From positions 26,621,688 through 26,685,687 of the forward strand of contig NC_063264.1 of the NCBI RefSeq assembly GCF_019578655.1: a stretch of 64,000 bases of DNA. Direction: 5' to 3'. Positions 46,614-59,508 of this stretch are shown piece by piece (the first letter of the stretch is position 1; every line of letters starts with the position of its first letter). The translations under genes were made by a program, and so were the position numbers. This stretch comes from Ricinus communis (Eukaryota; Streptophyta; Magnoliopsida; Malpighiales; Euphorbiaceae). The notes beneath the pieces were generated by a model. It was not told the origin of the DNA and did no database searches. It saw only the letters and a program-made list of their open reading frames with translations.

Positions 46614-47107
46614 AATCATTCCTTAATTTCTTTTCTTTTGTACACGGATGGAATATCCAAATTCGCACAGTAGAAACAAAGCTGAACATATTGGCAAGAT
46701 ATATTCTCTTTTAACATAACAATCTTAAAAACCAGCAATTCAATTGCTACAAAGAGCCAATGTTTCAATGTTTATACAGTCTTGGAACACTAACATTTCA
46801 GCCCACATCGACAAGGCAAAAGAAGAATGTGTTGGTAAGCTAGAACTGAAAGTATTTTTAAGAATTTGCATAAATCATATTGTTCAGTGAATAGCTAAGC
46901 CCTATTTATACAGCAAGATTTTAAAATTAAAATTCAGAAAAGTCTGCTACAAATCAAGAAAATCTAAACTGATTATTCACTACCTTATTTGCCTTAAAAT
47001 AAGGAATGATATTTTATTTGCCTAAAGACTAAGAACAAAATATAACTAATGCAGCTTCAAAAATCATAAAGTTAACACTCCTTGATGTTGGAGCTGCAAA
47101 CTCCAAG
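46614..47107. repeat. U2-promoter segment fused to copia LTR (copy C)
   Basis: Same arrangement as in A and B; the orphan USE-like element reads AGCCCACATCG. Confidence 0.78.
46830..47077 (-). mobile_element. Ty1/copia LTR (copy C)
   Basis: TGTTGGTAAGC...GTTAACA, near-identical to the other LTR copies. Confidence 0.8.
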
Positions 47108-47295
47108 AATCATTCCTTAATTTCTTTTCTTGTGCTTGATTTGTTCATGGATCTAAATTCGCACAGTAGAAACAAAGCTGAACATATTGGCAAGATATAT
47201 TCTCTTTTAACATAACAATCTTAAAAACCAGCAATTCAATTGCTACAAGGAGCCAATGTTTCAATGTTTATACAGTCTTCGAACACTAACATTTC

Positions 47296-47347
47296 AGCCC
47301 ACATCAACCAAGCAAAAGAAGAATGTGAGAGAAAGGGATAATAAAAG
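47296..47347 (+). promoter_or_regulatory. Plus-strand U2 promoter (copy C)
   Basis: AGCCCACATCA and TAATAAAAG, unchanged. Confidence 0.65.
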
Positions 47348-47371
47348 GGAAGTGAAGGTATTGAGAAAAGC

Positions 47372-47541
47372 ATACCTTTCTCGGCTTTTTGGCTAAGATC
47401 AAGTGTAGTATCTGTTCTTATCAGTTTAATATCTAATATGTGGATCATTGATTCACATGATATTAAATTAAATTTTTTAATGGGAGGGTTAACTACAGTG
47501 GCTTGCTACCGGAATCCTCATGCATGGGCTGGCGCAACCCA
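47372..47541 (+). ncRNA. U2 snRNA variant with shortened 3' domain (copy C)
   Basis: Same as copy A in the 5' domain, with CTACCGGAATCC in stem III as in copy B. Stem-loop IV is truncated in all three, so the loss is ancestral. Confidence 0.75.
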
Positions 47542-50131
47542 ACCAAATCTACCGTTTAATTTTGTCATACTTCGGAATTTATAAATATTTAATTGATTAA
47601 AATTATACCTCTTATAAAATTGATTATATTTATTATTCATGCACGACCTAGTAAAATAAAGAATATATTTAATTAGTTAATTGTCAACTGCACTTTCGAT
47701 GACAAGCTTCCTCATCACAAGACCTAGTAAAATAAAGAATATATTTAATTAGTTAATTGTCAACTGCTCTTTCGATGACAAGCTTTCTCATCACAAGCTT
47801 TCCGATAACACCAATTTCGTGGTAATTGGACTCTTTTGAAAAATTAATGGTTGAAAATTGTTCGGTGTATTTGGAGATGATCGGGGATTAGATCAGAGAA
47901 TTATATGTTGGACTCATTCTTTAAGCATCATTTTGAGTTCATGGACACATTCAGATTGTCTATCGGACTTCGACGGCTAGAGGTGAGCCAACTGCCTTAT
48001 CTCGCATCTGATTAAATTATTTAGCCTAATAATTTTAAAATTGTTGATTAAAAATACATTGGTATTAATTTGAGAAAAATGATTTAGTGTATCTATGAAT
48101 GTATCTTTGGAAAATTAAAATGTATTATTAAATTTAGTAAAGTTGAGCGATATGATAATCTTACAAAGACTCTATTACTAGTTGCTTTACACATATTTAA
48201 AAAGTGAAGTTAATTAACTAGAAAATAAGATTTAGCGGAACTTAAAATCTTAGCCAGAAATCTGCAATAATAAATTAATTATATATAATTGAGATTTTAA
48301 TTAAGTGATTAATCAATAATTAAATTCGATTATGTTATTAGTAAATAATTGACATAATTACAGAAGAATATTATAATTTTTTAGAATAAATAAATATAGT
48401 AAAATTTACACTTAAGTGATTAGAAAAATAAATAGAATTAATATTAGCTATATGATAAATAATATTGTTGGCATGAAATAAGTAGATCGGATGTGATGCT
48501 TGATTTGTGGGGTAGATCAATTTTTATTTTTATACTCAGGGTTAATTAAAATAGTCGGCAAATAAATATTAATGTTAGAAAATAAATAAATAGGAGTAAT
48601 AATTAGTATTAATCTAGTTATTAATCGGTATAGAGGAAAATAATTACAATGGAATTTCATGTGCTGGAAAATATTTAGACAAGCTAAAAATAATTATTAG
48701 ACAATTGTGAATGATGAATGATTTTGTTCATGATAGATTAAATTCAATAAACTTTGGAGGTCTCGGATGAAAAAATATTATGAGATACATTATGTTTACT
48801 TTCTTACAGGTTGTGGACTCCTTTTACTAGGGAAACTAGTTCATTTTATAGGGAGGTGCTGTCAGATTTTCGGTAGAATTAATTAATCAAAATGAAAAGG
48901 AAATTAATAGGATTAAGCTAAAATAAGATCAAAATTATAAAGTTAGAATTAGATTTTAGATATAGGATAATAAACATTGGTTAAGAATAGAGATATATTT
49001 TACATTCCAGATGAGCTATAATTGGAGATGTTTATCGGTGAATTTTAGGATTGTATGCTCGAATAGCAGTCTGGAGAAAATTAACAGAAAGTTTAGTGAA
49101 AGCATAGTGGGTCAGGCCCTACATACTAGGTGAGTGGATAAACTAATAATATCGTATCTTTGAGTAGTATATTATTTATATTTATATTCTCATGAATTAT
49201 TGAAATGTTTCTTTTAGAAGTTAGTTAATTTAAATGTATTTGAACTTCATTATTTGGTATAGAAATTGAGAATAGAGAATTATATTTTTGGCTTTATTTT
49301 ATATGTGATTATGATTTTACATAACTCGATAAATGATTATATGACTTATGAGATCACACATTGGACATTAGATGTTATCAAAATATACTGTCTTTGTGAC
49401 AACGCTTAGTATACACATTGTTTTTATGGCATATGCTAGGAGGTGCTTTTTAGGGGCTTATTGTTTGCACGCGTATGACTAGAATTTGCGCTTTGGGCTG
49501 CATGGTTAAGATGTCTGAGCGCCCAAAGTTGCCAGGAATTAGTAAGGTACATCTATGAGTGTATACTGGTTTCTACTAAATTATTGATTTTATTTGATGT
49601 TATTTTACTTGACATGATCTCGGATCTTAAACTATTACCGACATTGTTTTGAAATGAGCTGAGAATATGTTGACCTCAGATGAGAAAATGTATTGCAGTT
49701 CCACATACATAATGAAGAGATTATTTATCTATTTAGTTAATAAAATTTCATTTGTGCAGTTATAATGCCTTTGATCAAATATTTATTTTCAAAATAATAG
49801 TAGTATTTTCTTCAGTAGAAAAGTATTTATAAATAGTATAATAATATATATGTTTATTTCAATCATTGTCTGTTTCCATTTGTTATTTGTTTATCCTCTT
49901 TCTAAATTTGACTCACCCATTTTTCTACCCACCAGTGTTATACAGGATGTGTAAAAGTAGCAATACATTGTCGGTTAAGAGACATATATAATCAATATCA
50001 TTATATCCTTAAATTTCGTTGTTAATTAGTTGATCAAGTAGCTCTATCTAAGGTTTTATCCACCCAAAACACAAAACACTTGGTTGATCAAGATGCAAGA
50101 AACATAAAACAGTTCTTCTCCGTGGACAAAT
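47542..50131. repeat. Long AT-rich repeat, unassigned (copy C)
   Basis: Counterpart of 7405-10089. It has the 76-bp tandem duplication (47645-47796) but not the 96-bp one. Confidence 0.5.
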
Positions 50132-50828
50132 ATGGCAATTGCGTTAAGATTTTGTCCACCTGAGAAAGAGTTGGTAACTTATTATCTATACATAAGGAAC
50201 AATGGCAGATTTTCATCTATTGAAAACTAGCTTCCTATGAAATATTGTGATTTCTACAGTAAAGAAGATCCTTGAAAAATATGGAAGAAGTCTGGTAGAG
50301 ACAAGTTGAGCAATCATAAAGGTCTTTACTTCTTCACAATATTAAAGAAGATAACCCCTGGTCGGGACCATAATATCAATCGCAGGATTGTCTCCACCAC
50401 AAGGACTTGGCATAGTGAGACTTTAGGTAATAGCTCAAAACTTCATCATAATGGGGTTACAACATATATGAAGCGATTTAATTATAAGAGCCCATCAAAA
50501 TTAGACCAAGATCATTGTTGGAACATGCTTGAGTATAGTTTGGAGGGTGGAGAATCTCGTTATGCTCTTTGTCAACTCAAAAATAGCAGAGAACAATCTA
50601 GAAAAAAAGAAGAGACAAATTATTAATGATAACTTTGTGGAGGCTTTTAAACCTATAAAGAGCTTAAGGGTTGAGCAAGAATTGCTAAATTTGATTATAG
50701 AAAAGCCTAAGGCGGTTGATGTAGTACTTGCTATGCAAGAACAAGATATAGGCAAAATGCATAAACGATACTATTATTATAACTATTATATCCATTTAAT
50801 ATCTCGACTCAATAATCACAAAAAATAA
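50132..50828 (+). pseudogene. NAC-domain pseudogene (copy C)
   Basis: Same two stops and downstream frameshift as copy A. Minor substitutions (MAIAL at the start; AMQEQDIG near the end). Confidence 0.7.
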
Positions 50829-51129
50829 TACCCTAGTTAACCAACAATAAATCATGTAACATTATTTTTTATTATTATGTAATAATGTGGCAGCCAGATT
50901 CTCCCACTAACTACTACATCACCTCCTATTTGGACACAACTAATCCTGGTTAGTTGTTGAACATTCTCTCAGCTCCTCTACCTTGAACTCATACCTTGCA
51001 ATTGCACTTGGGAATTAAGATTTTTAAGCTTACTAGGATTAATTATGTACCGGTCAGTGGTGACGTGGAAGCTAGAGAAATAATCTAGCGACCACATCAA
51101 CACAAAAATGGTAGGAACTATGAGATGTA

Positions 51130-53019
51130 ATTTAGTCATAAAATTGTAATTTATTTTTTTTCAATCGTTCAATGATGTGTCTAATTTAGTACTCATAAGT
51201 GCACGAACCGTTCTTATCGTAAAGCGGTAAATTCACCTCGATGTCAATCTCTCAAAGAACTATGATGCCACTTATTATATAGTCTAATTATCAACATAAA
51301 ATAATAAAAATAAATTTAAATACTCTAAACTAGTATTCTCAGAAAGTAGGATATTCATAAAATAAATAAAATAAACTATAAAGTAAATATGCAATGCAAA
51401 AGCAAATGCTTGTAATTTAAAACTATGTGCTAAAGGTAGTATTTAGCCTAGCCATTTACTTAGTAATCTCTTTATTTCACTTTAAGCCTAGATTTAATGA
51501 ATGAGATAGTGATGTGTCTTTTTCTTTAACCACTCAAACAATAATATAACTAAAGTTTTTTTTATCAACATAGATTGAAACAAAGATGGTGTCTCTAATA
51601 CACAATATAAGTCTATCTAATATATAAGACTAGAGGTATCATTATCTCCATCAAATATTATCCTACAATAACTCTTAATATAAATTCTAATAATAATACA
51701 ATGACTAAAACGCCCTCCTTGGGCCTTTTATAATTCGGCTAGCATAGCAAATAGCAGATCCACACGTCTTAATCTTGGGCCTTTGAAATCAGCAGTTCTA
51801 TTTAAGCTCATTTTTTGAGTATTTTTCTCCATATTTTCCTCTTTTGGCTAATATTATAAGAAAATAGACAATTAAGTTTACATGAGGTAAAAGTATATAT
51901 TATTTTCATATTATATATATAAAACATATTATTAAAGCACTAAAACATCCTAAATATAAATACATAATTTGGACCTATCATTCAGCTTTAGTTTTGATTG
52001 CAATTTAGTCACCTTACAAATAAGAAATTAATATGTCATATTTTTTCTAATTCTAGTAGTTTTTGAAAAATTTATCCCATAAAACTAAGGATGAGCAAAA
52101 AAATCAAATCGATCAGAATTGAATATCAGTAGCTTCGATCAATAGAAACTAAATTTTAAAAATATTTAATAAACAAAACATATAAAGTTTAAATTTCAAT
52201 GTGAAACTTAAAAAGTTTCAGTTTGACAATATTTATGTCCTTAAATAAGTCATTTTAAGCTCACACACAGGAATTAAGAAATATAGAATATTAAATTGTC
52301 TCAATTATAATAAAAATAGTTTTATGGGTAAAATATCAATTTATTAAAATATATAAAATTTCTATAAAATTCTTTTCACTTTAGTGAATTACTTTTTTCC
52401 TACTTCATTAATACTTTCTCTTACATTGAATAGTTAAGTAGTTTAATTAAATTCGTCAAATTTTAGTTTAAAAGTAAATTAAAATATGAAAAAAAGAGAA
52501 CAAAACTTCTTTAAATGGAAATTATCATGTTTGTCATTCATAAAATAAAACAAGTACATCTTGACATATAATTATATCTAATTAAATTAACACTAATCAG
52601 ATAAATAAATGGATAAGGGTTTATATGAATTATATAAATTCAAGTACCCATATAAACTTTAAATAGGTCATATATAAATAAATGAGTCATATATAAATAC
52701 TGGAATCCTCGTTGCATTATTCCATGGGCCTGATGCACCCCAACCAAATATGCTATTAACTTTTCTTGATTCTGAAGAGGCAAGCTGCACAAATCTACTA
52801 AAGATTTCTGTAAATTAGAATCAACATTTTAATATATAATGCTGCAGTGTTACCTTCTTGCTCTCGTAACCAATCTTATGAAAAATGAAAGATCTAAGGA
52901 TATATTAAAAGATAATTTTGTGATTCATCAACTAAATGATTGTTTTCTCATTTCAATATAATTATTCTCAAGGGAAGCAAGTTCTTTAAAAAAAGGGCTT
53001 TGAAATAGGATATCATATT
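51130..53019. repeat. AT-rich block L1 (copy C), with deletion
   Basis: Counterpart of 11093-13169 but about 194 bp shorter. The deletion junction TGAATA lies at 52427-52432, and the palindrome of A and B is gone. Confidence 0.75.
52701..52741 (+). pseudogene. U2 snRNA 3'-end relic (copy C)
   Basis: Identical by eye to 12851-12891. Confidence 0.6.
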
Positions 53020-55084
53020 CGAAAAAGATGCAAATAAGCTCTTAACGTTTGAAGCAAGGAGCAGATAAGCCCTTAATCTATTTTTTAGTGCAAATAAATA
53101 CATAAAAATATTTTACTGTATTCTAAACTCCCTGAATAGACGGAGACTCAATTGCAAATAACATCGTTATCCAATAACATTTTCAAAATCAATTCTAATT
53201 TTTAATTTTAAGAAACCTGTAACTTTGATTTTTTTAAAAAGAGAACATCACCTTCACCACCTACGACCCTTCTCCACCATTATTATCCTCATCACCATCA
53301 CAACTGAGAGCTTCAGCCAATAAAGGATCTCCATTACTATAGAGAAGACTATGTGTAACTACCTGGAACCATATTACATGAGGTATTGTCTGCTTTGGCC
53401 CTCAAAGGCCTCACGATTTTGTCCTTTTGGCGGGTTCGAGAACTTCTCAAGAGGTCTCCCATCTTGAAATTTTTCTGAACTAAGCACGTTTAATTTTGGA
53501 GTTCCTACAACTCTACAGCCAAACAACCAAAAAGTGCCTCATGTGATTATTTCAAACTCTTTACATATATGTTATCAACCATTCCTCGCTCGATTTTAAT
53601 GTGTAATTCGATTCATTCATGTATCCCCGTACCTTAGAGTGTTGTCATCCTAGAAACTTGCCAGTAGCCGCTCCTTATCCAGGCATCCTATCTTTGCCCC
53701 GGCGTCCACTTCCCGCCCTTATCGGACCGCTCTCTAAGTCAGGTTGTCACATGTCCACCAGCTTCTGCCTAGTTCATCCTCGAACCACACATCTACTAGA
53801 GGGGTCCTACTTTGATACCATTTGTAATGACCCAGAACCAGATCACATGAGATATTGTTCGCTTTGGCTCCCACTGGCCTCACGGTTTTATCCTTTCAGC
53901 GGGTTCGAGAACTTCACAGGAGGTCCCCCATCCTGGAATTTCTTTGAACCAAGTACGTTTAACTTTGAAGTTCCTACAACTCCATAGCCAAATAACCAAA
54001 AAGCACCTCATGTTATTAGTTCCAACTCTTTACATATATGTTATCAACCATTCCCCCCACCCCTCATTTCAATATGCAATTCGATTCATTTATGTACCCC
54101 TGCACCTTAGAGTGCTGCCATCCTAGAAGCCTGCCAATAGTCACTCCTTGTCCAGACATCCTATCTTTGTCTCAGCATCCACTTTCCGCCCTCATTAGAC
54201 CACTCTTTAGGTCAAGCTGTCACATGCCCACCAGCTTCTGCCTGGTTCGTCCTCGAACCACACATCTACTAGAGTGGTCTTACTCTGATACCATTTGTAA
54301 CGTCTCGGAACCAGATCACACGAGATATTGTTCTCTTTGGTCCTCACTCGCCTCACGATTTTGTCCTTTGGTGGATTCGAGAACTTCACAAGAGGCCCCC
54401 CATCCTGGAATTTCTCTGAACCAATTTTGGAGTTCCTACAACTCCACATCCAAACAGCCAAAAAGCGCCTCATGTTATTAATTCTAACTCTTTACATATA
54501 TATTATCAATCATTCCCCGCCCCATTTCAATGTGCAATTTGATTCATTCATGTACCCCCGTACCTTAGAGTGCTGCCATTCTAAAAGCCTGCCAGTAGCC
54601 GCTCCTTATCCAGGCATCCTATCTTTGCCCCGGCGTCCACTTCCCGCCCTTATCGGACCGCTCTCTAGGTCAGGCTGTCACACCATGTGCTTAATTTCTT
54701 TGAAAAATCAAATACCCAAAATTTACTATCTCAAATTTATTTCTTTTTCATTATTAATATAGATATAATCTTTCAAATACCTAAAAGCAAACATCAATAA
54801 TATCAAAGCAAACACTTTAAATCAATAATATCAAATTTGACAATTTATCTCACATCTTCAAAATTTCATTTTGTAAACAAGAAGCATTAAAGCAGAGGAA
54901 TTACAAGAAGAATAAGTGGAAGTGGATAAAGAAGCTAAAGGAGGAAGAAAAGATTAGTTGGAAGAATACCAAAAGTTGGAGCGTGAGGAAATAGTGCTGC
55001 TACCTTCATCATCGGCACAATCTCGATCTCGATTTCACTCCGAAATCTTAATTTCCAATTCGTGATTTTTGGTAATTAAATTCT
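53020..55084. mobile_element. Truncated Mutator-like element hosting Cassandra (copy C)
   Basis: Left TIR GAAAAAGATGCAAATAAG, same loss of the right end at AATTAAATTCTT. Confidence 0.7.
53354..54682 (-). mobile_element. Cassandra-type TRIM, three LTRs (copy C)
   Basis: LTRs at 53354-53751, 53823-54224 and 54296-54682. The first spacer here keeps a better primer-binding complement (TTTGATACCATT) than in A and B (TTTGATAGCATT). Confidence 0.88.
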
Positions 55085-55441
55085 TTTTTCTTTCTTTTTT
55101 TACAAATATAATATCTATTTTATACTATTTTTACCATTCCTGTCACTTCTTTTTTTTTGTTTCTTTTTATTTCCTCCAACAATGAAGAAGGTGTGCTATT
55201 TTAATAAATAATCACTTGCTTCTTTTACTTTTTTCACTAAAATGAGAAATAATAAAAAATCTAATACATGGGTAAAAGAAAATAAATCGAATATCAAATA
55301 AAATTATGCAGTAACCAGTTGGAGAACTAGTCGTTTAAATTATTGTCATATCCAAACTCAATTAATTTCACTCACCTCTTTCAACTCAACTTATTGTCTC
55401 TTAGAACAAAAAAAAAGAGACATAATTGAACTAGATTTGGA

Positions 55442-55579
55442 GGGTTGCACCAGGCCTGTGCTATAGTGCAACACACAGGCAATGCTCAAGGACTCCAATA
55501 GCAAGCTATTGTGATGAGCCCTCTCCCTAAAAAAATAAATTTAATATCATGTGAATCAATGATTCACGTATCAGATATT
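55442..55579 (-). pseudogene. U2 snRNA truncated at the 5' side (copy C)
   Basis: The 3' two-thirds of array copy 1 is present (stem-loops IIb, III, IV, Sm site and 3' box). The sequence breaks at CAGATATT, where LTR sequence takes over. The promoter, stem-loop I and the branch-site pairing region are lost. Confidence 0.9.
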
Positions 55580-55681
55580 GACTACCTTATTTGCCTTAAA
55601 AAATAAGGAATGATATTTTATTTGCCTAAAGACTAAGAACAAAATATAACTAATGCAGCTTCAAAAATCATAAAGTTAACA
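55576..55681 (-). mobile_element. Partial copia LTR at the breakpoint
   Basis: Begins mid-LTR at TTGACTACCTTATTTGCC and ends GTTAACA, followed by copia internal DNA to AACTCCAAG (55711). It matches the right part of the LTR at 55930. Confidence 0.8.
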
Positions 55682-55711
55682 TTCCTTGTTGTTGGAGCTG
55701 CAAACTCCAAG

Positions 55712-55929
55712 AATCATTCCTTAATTTCTTTTCTTGTACTTGATTTGTTCACGGATCCAAATTCGCACAGTAGAAACAAAGCTGAACATATTGGCAAGAT
55801 AGATTCTCTTTTAACATAACAATCTTAAAAACCAGCAATTCAATTGCTACAAAGAGCCAATGTTTCAATGTTTATACAGACTTGGAACACTAACATTTCA
55901 GCCCACATCGACGAGGCAAAAGAAGAATG
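55712..55929 (+). promoter_or_regulatory. Orphan U2 upstream region
   Basis: U2 upstream sequence from AATCATTCC, with USE AGCCCACATCG (55900-55910), interrupted by the copia LTR before any TATA box. No U2 RNA follows. Confidence 0.7.
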
Positions 55930-56176
55930 TGTTGGTAAGCTAGAACTGAAAGTATTTTTAAGAATTTGCATAAATCATATTGTTCATTGAATAGCTAAGC
56001 CCTATTTATACAGCAAGATTTTAAAATTAAAATCCAGAAAAATCTGCTACAAATCAAGAAAATCTAAACTGATTATTGACTACCTTAATTGCCTTAAAAC
56101 AAGGAATGATATTTTATTTGCCTAAAGACTAGAACAAAATATAACTAATGCAGCTTCAAAAATCATAAAGTTAACA
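55930..56176 (-). mobile_element. 3' LTR of copia element 1
   Basis: 247 bp, TGTTGGTAAGC...GTTAACA on the plus strand. Read on the minus strand it begins TGTTAAC immediately after the pol stop codon and an AAGGAG purine tract, as expected of a 3' LTR. No matching 5' LTR is found to the right. Confidence 0.82.
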
Positions 56177-58196
56177 CTCCTTGATGTTGGAGCTGCAAAC
56201 TCCAAGCTTTTGCCTCAAGAACTGAAATCTGGCTTTAGGCAATGCCTTTGTGAAAATGTCAGCATATTGGTTTTCTGTACTGCAATAAAGTAGCTGCACT
56301 TCTCCTTCCTTTTGAACATCATGAAGAAAATAGAATTTTATTTTGAAGTGTTTTGTTCTGCCATGGAACACCGGATTGTTAGCTATTGATATTGCAGCTT
56401 GGTTGTCTACAAATATCTGTGTGCTTTCCTCTTGCTCTATATGCAAATCTGTCAAAAGTTTTCTGATCCAGAGTGCTTGATTTGCAGCAGCATTAGCTGC
56501 CGCATATTCTGCTTTTGCTGTGGATTGTGCAATGATTTATTGTTTCTTCGAACACCAGGAAAAAATTCTAGAACCAAGACTAAAACAGTAACCTGAGGTA
56601 CTACGCATATCATCAGCACATCCAGCCCAATCGCTATCCGAATAACCATGGAGACTGAAATTTTCAACTTGATTGAACTTTATGCGATAATCAACGGTGC
56701 CTTTTACATATCTCAGAATTCTTTTGCTGCTTGTAAATGAATTTCACTAGCACAGTTCATGTATCTTGATAACAAACTCACAGCATGAATGATGTCTGGC
56801 CTGGTTGCTGTCAAGTACATCAAACAACCAATTAAACTTCTATACAGTTTGTCATCAACTTTTTTAGCTCTATCTTCTTTTGAAAACTTTTCCTTTTGAT
56901 TCATTGGAGTTGCAACCAGCTTTCATGCTTCCATGTTAAATTTGTTGAGGACTTCTTTTGCATATTTTTTGCTGGCTCACAAATTTTTTTTTATTGTACC
57001 TGCATACCAAGAAAAAATGTCATTTCTCTAAGATTTGTCATTTCAAAGACCTCTTTCATCTCCTCTTTAAACTTGCCAATAAGCTCCAGTCTACTTCCTA
57101 TTACAAGCAAGTCATCAACATAAAGAGACACCACAAGTATTTCGTCACCACTCCTTTTGATATACAAAGTAAATTCACTTAAGTATTTTTCAAAACCTAA
57201 GTCCAACATGTATGTATCAATTCCGCTATACCAAGACCTTGGCGCCTGTTTTAAGCCATACAGGGCCTTTTTTAGCCGATAGACCTTCTCCTCTTCTCCT
57301 TGAATAACAAAACCTTGTGGTTGTTCAATAAATATTTCTTCCTCTAGATACCCATTTAAAAATGTTGATTTAATATCCATTTGATGTACAAGCCAATCTT
57401 TTTGTGCAGCAAGGGCCAATAACATCCGTACAGTATCCATCCTAGCAATCGGAGTAAAAGTCTCTGAAAAATCTACCCCAAACATTTGAGCATACCTCTT
57501 GACGACCACCCTCGCCTTGTACTTGTTTACAGAACCATCAGGAACGAGTTTGGTTCTATAAACCCATTTCACTCCTATAGCTTTCTTATGATTTGGCATG
57601 TCCACCAATTCTCATGTTTGATCCTATTCAATCATGCTAAGCTCCTCCTTCATTGCAGCCATCCATTTTTTATCAGATGCTGCTTTTTCATACCCTGCAG
57701 GCTCCATCACAGCAACATTTCACCTTTGATAGATGTTAGAAAGTGATCGGGTTCCTCTAACAGGTTCATGATCTATGTTATCATCTTCCTCATGAAGCTC
57801 AATCTTTTTTTCAGCATCACAGCTCCAGCTATCTAACTCATGAATTTGGACATCTCTGCTAATTATGACTTTATTGTAGTGTGGCAAGTAGATTCTATAG
57901 GCCTTTGAAGATGAGCTGTAGCCTACAAAAATTTCAGGTTCTACTTTTTTGTCCAATTTGTCTCTCTTAACCTAATGAATGTAAGAGAAACACAAACAAC
58001 TAAAAGCTTTCAAATTAACAAATTCTAGTTTGTAGCCATACCATGCTTCAAATGGGGTTCTTATATGCAAAGCTTTAGTTGGAAGTCTATTCTGCAGATA
58101 AACCACTGTGTTTACCGCCTCTGCCCAAAATTTCTTTGATAGCCCTTTGTCATGAATTAAGCACCTTGCCATCTCCATAATTATTCTATTTTTAAG
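56177..58196 (-). pseudogene. Ty1/copia pol remnant (integrase end, RT, RNase H)
   Basis: Read right to left: the integrase C-terminal part with KKFWAEAVNTVVYLQNRLPT (about 58140-58070) and GYSSSSKAYRIY; reverse transcriptase (57608-56991) with WVYRTK, GLKQAPRSWY and the catalytic motif YVDDLLV; the RT/RNase H connection with RSLIGCLMYLTATRPDI (about 56850); and the RNase H end with KHFKIKF and ADIFTKALPKA, stopping at 56174. Frameshifts and stops separate the parts. The integrase N-terminus, protease and gag of this element are missing, so it cannot be autonomous. Confidence 0.92.
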
Positions 58197-58203
58197 AATC
58201 AGA

Positions 58204-59508
58204 TGTAATAATAATATTAATATTAAAAATAACAGTAAATATAATAGCAACAATAATGGTTATAATATTAATAATGATATCGATAATAACGAAAATAAAA
58301 TTTATAATAATAAATAATTATTATTAATCAATTAACAGTGCGTTTAACTTCGACATGACATAGAATCAGTTGATTATATGATTTTAACTTATAGTTTTGC
58401 AGTATGCTCTTACACCTCGGGTGGAGCTAGCTGGACGGACGAATTATCTATTTACAAAAATACTCAGTTAATAAGATATTTTTAATTTTTTATAGGCCTA
58501 GACTTCTAGATTAGAATGTCTAAGAAGATTCAGATTTGAAAATTCTACCAAAAATTCAATAAAATCTCCACTAAAATATGGACGTTTACTCTCCATATAA
58601 GGAGTCTATAACCTTATGGAGTCCAGAACCTTCAAATACTTCACAATCAATTAACGGAAGTCGGGCCACCAAAACTGTATTATTTTTTTGACTTCACAAC
58701 ACACTACATATCACAATTAATTACAAACAGTCCGACATAATATTTATTTCACAACTACATCTACCACAAAACAGAGCAATAATTAATCATACTAATTAAC
58801 TTGTAATATTTATATTTAAGTTATAATTAATTAAATATAATTAAATTAAATTATCTATAATTAATAATTAATAGCAATAATACTTTCTAAAATTATAAGA
58901 TAATTTTTATAGTCCAAAAAAAATTATATCAAGGCAAAAATTTGAAATCCTCCGCATCGGAAAACCATAGGAGGCCAAAAGCCGGTACGGCCAACGGTGT
59001 CGGATTTTAAATCCAGAAGTGCCTACGCGAAATTTGAGTTGCAGGATTCCGAAAATGCAAATGTTCTGGCCGGAAGCTCGCCGGAAGCCACCGGATTGAG
59101 GCTGGAAATTCTCTGATCTGGCGAGGCTGAACACTGCTGCCGGCGGGGAAAAACCAGCGGAGGAAGGTCAGCTCAGGAGTTTTCGATAGCGGGGAGCTCG
59201 ATTCCGGTGTCAGATTGGTGAAAGGACAGCGGCAAGTGGGTGGTTCGGCGGCGGCAACTCCTCTTTCCTACGCTTAACGTCGGCAGCAAGGGGGGAAAGG
59301 GAGGAAGGAGAGCAGCGTTGGCGAGGGAGGGAAAAGGAGGAGCGATGGCGGCTGGAGGGGTGCAGGCGGCGGAAGGAGGGAGGGAAAAAAGAAAGGAAGA
59401 AGAAGGAGAAGAAGAAGAAGAAAAAGAGGGGGAGGGAAAGAAAAATTTCATTTTTTATTATTATTCTTTATTTAATATTTATTTATTTATTTTAATTAGG
59501 ATATTACA
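58204..59508 (-). mobile_element. Candidate LTR inserted among copia pieces
   Basis: On the minus strand the segment runs TGTAATATCC...ATTATTACA, a TG...CA arrangement of about 1.3 kb. It includes a GC- and purine-rich stretch (59040-59440) quite unlike its neighbours and AAT-rich tracts at the left. It interrupts the copia frame right after the codons for WHRL. I see no convincing target duplication (TCAGA versus GTCTA), and the left boundary is the weakest part of the call. A 90-codon Ser/Pro-rich minus-strand frame inside is compositional. Confidence 0.4.

Larger units (their letters stand above)
45230..55579. repeat. Higher-order tandem repeat, copy C (truncated, about 10.3 kb)
   Basis: Follows copies A and B from U1 to the first minus-strand U2, then stops at 55579 inside that U2 gene. 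U2 array copies 2-5, both U5 genes and block L2 are absent to its right. Confidence 0.92.
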
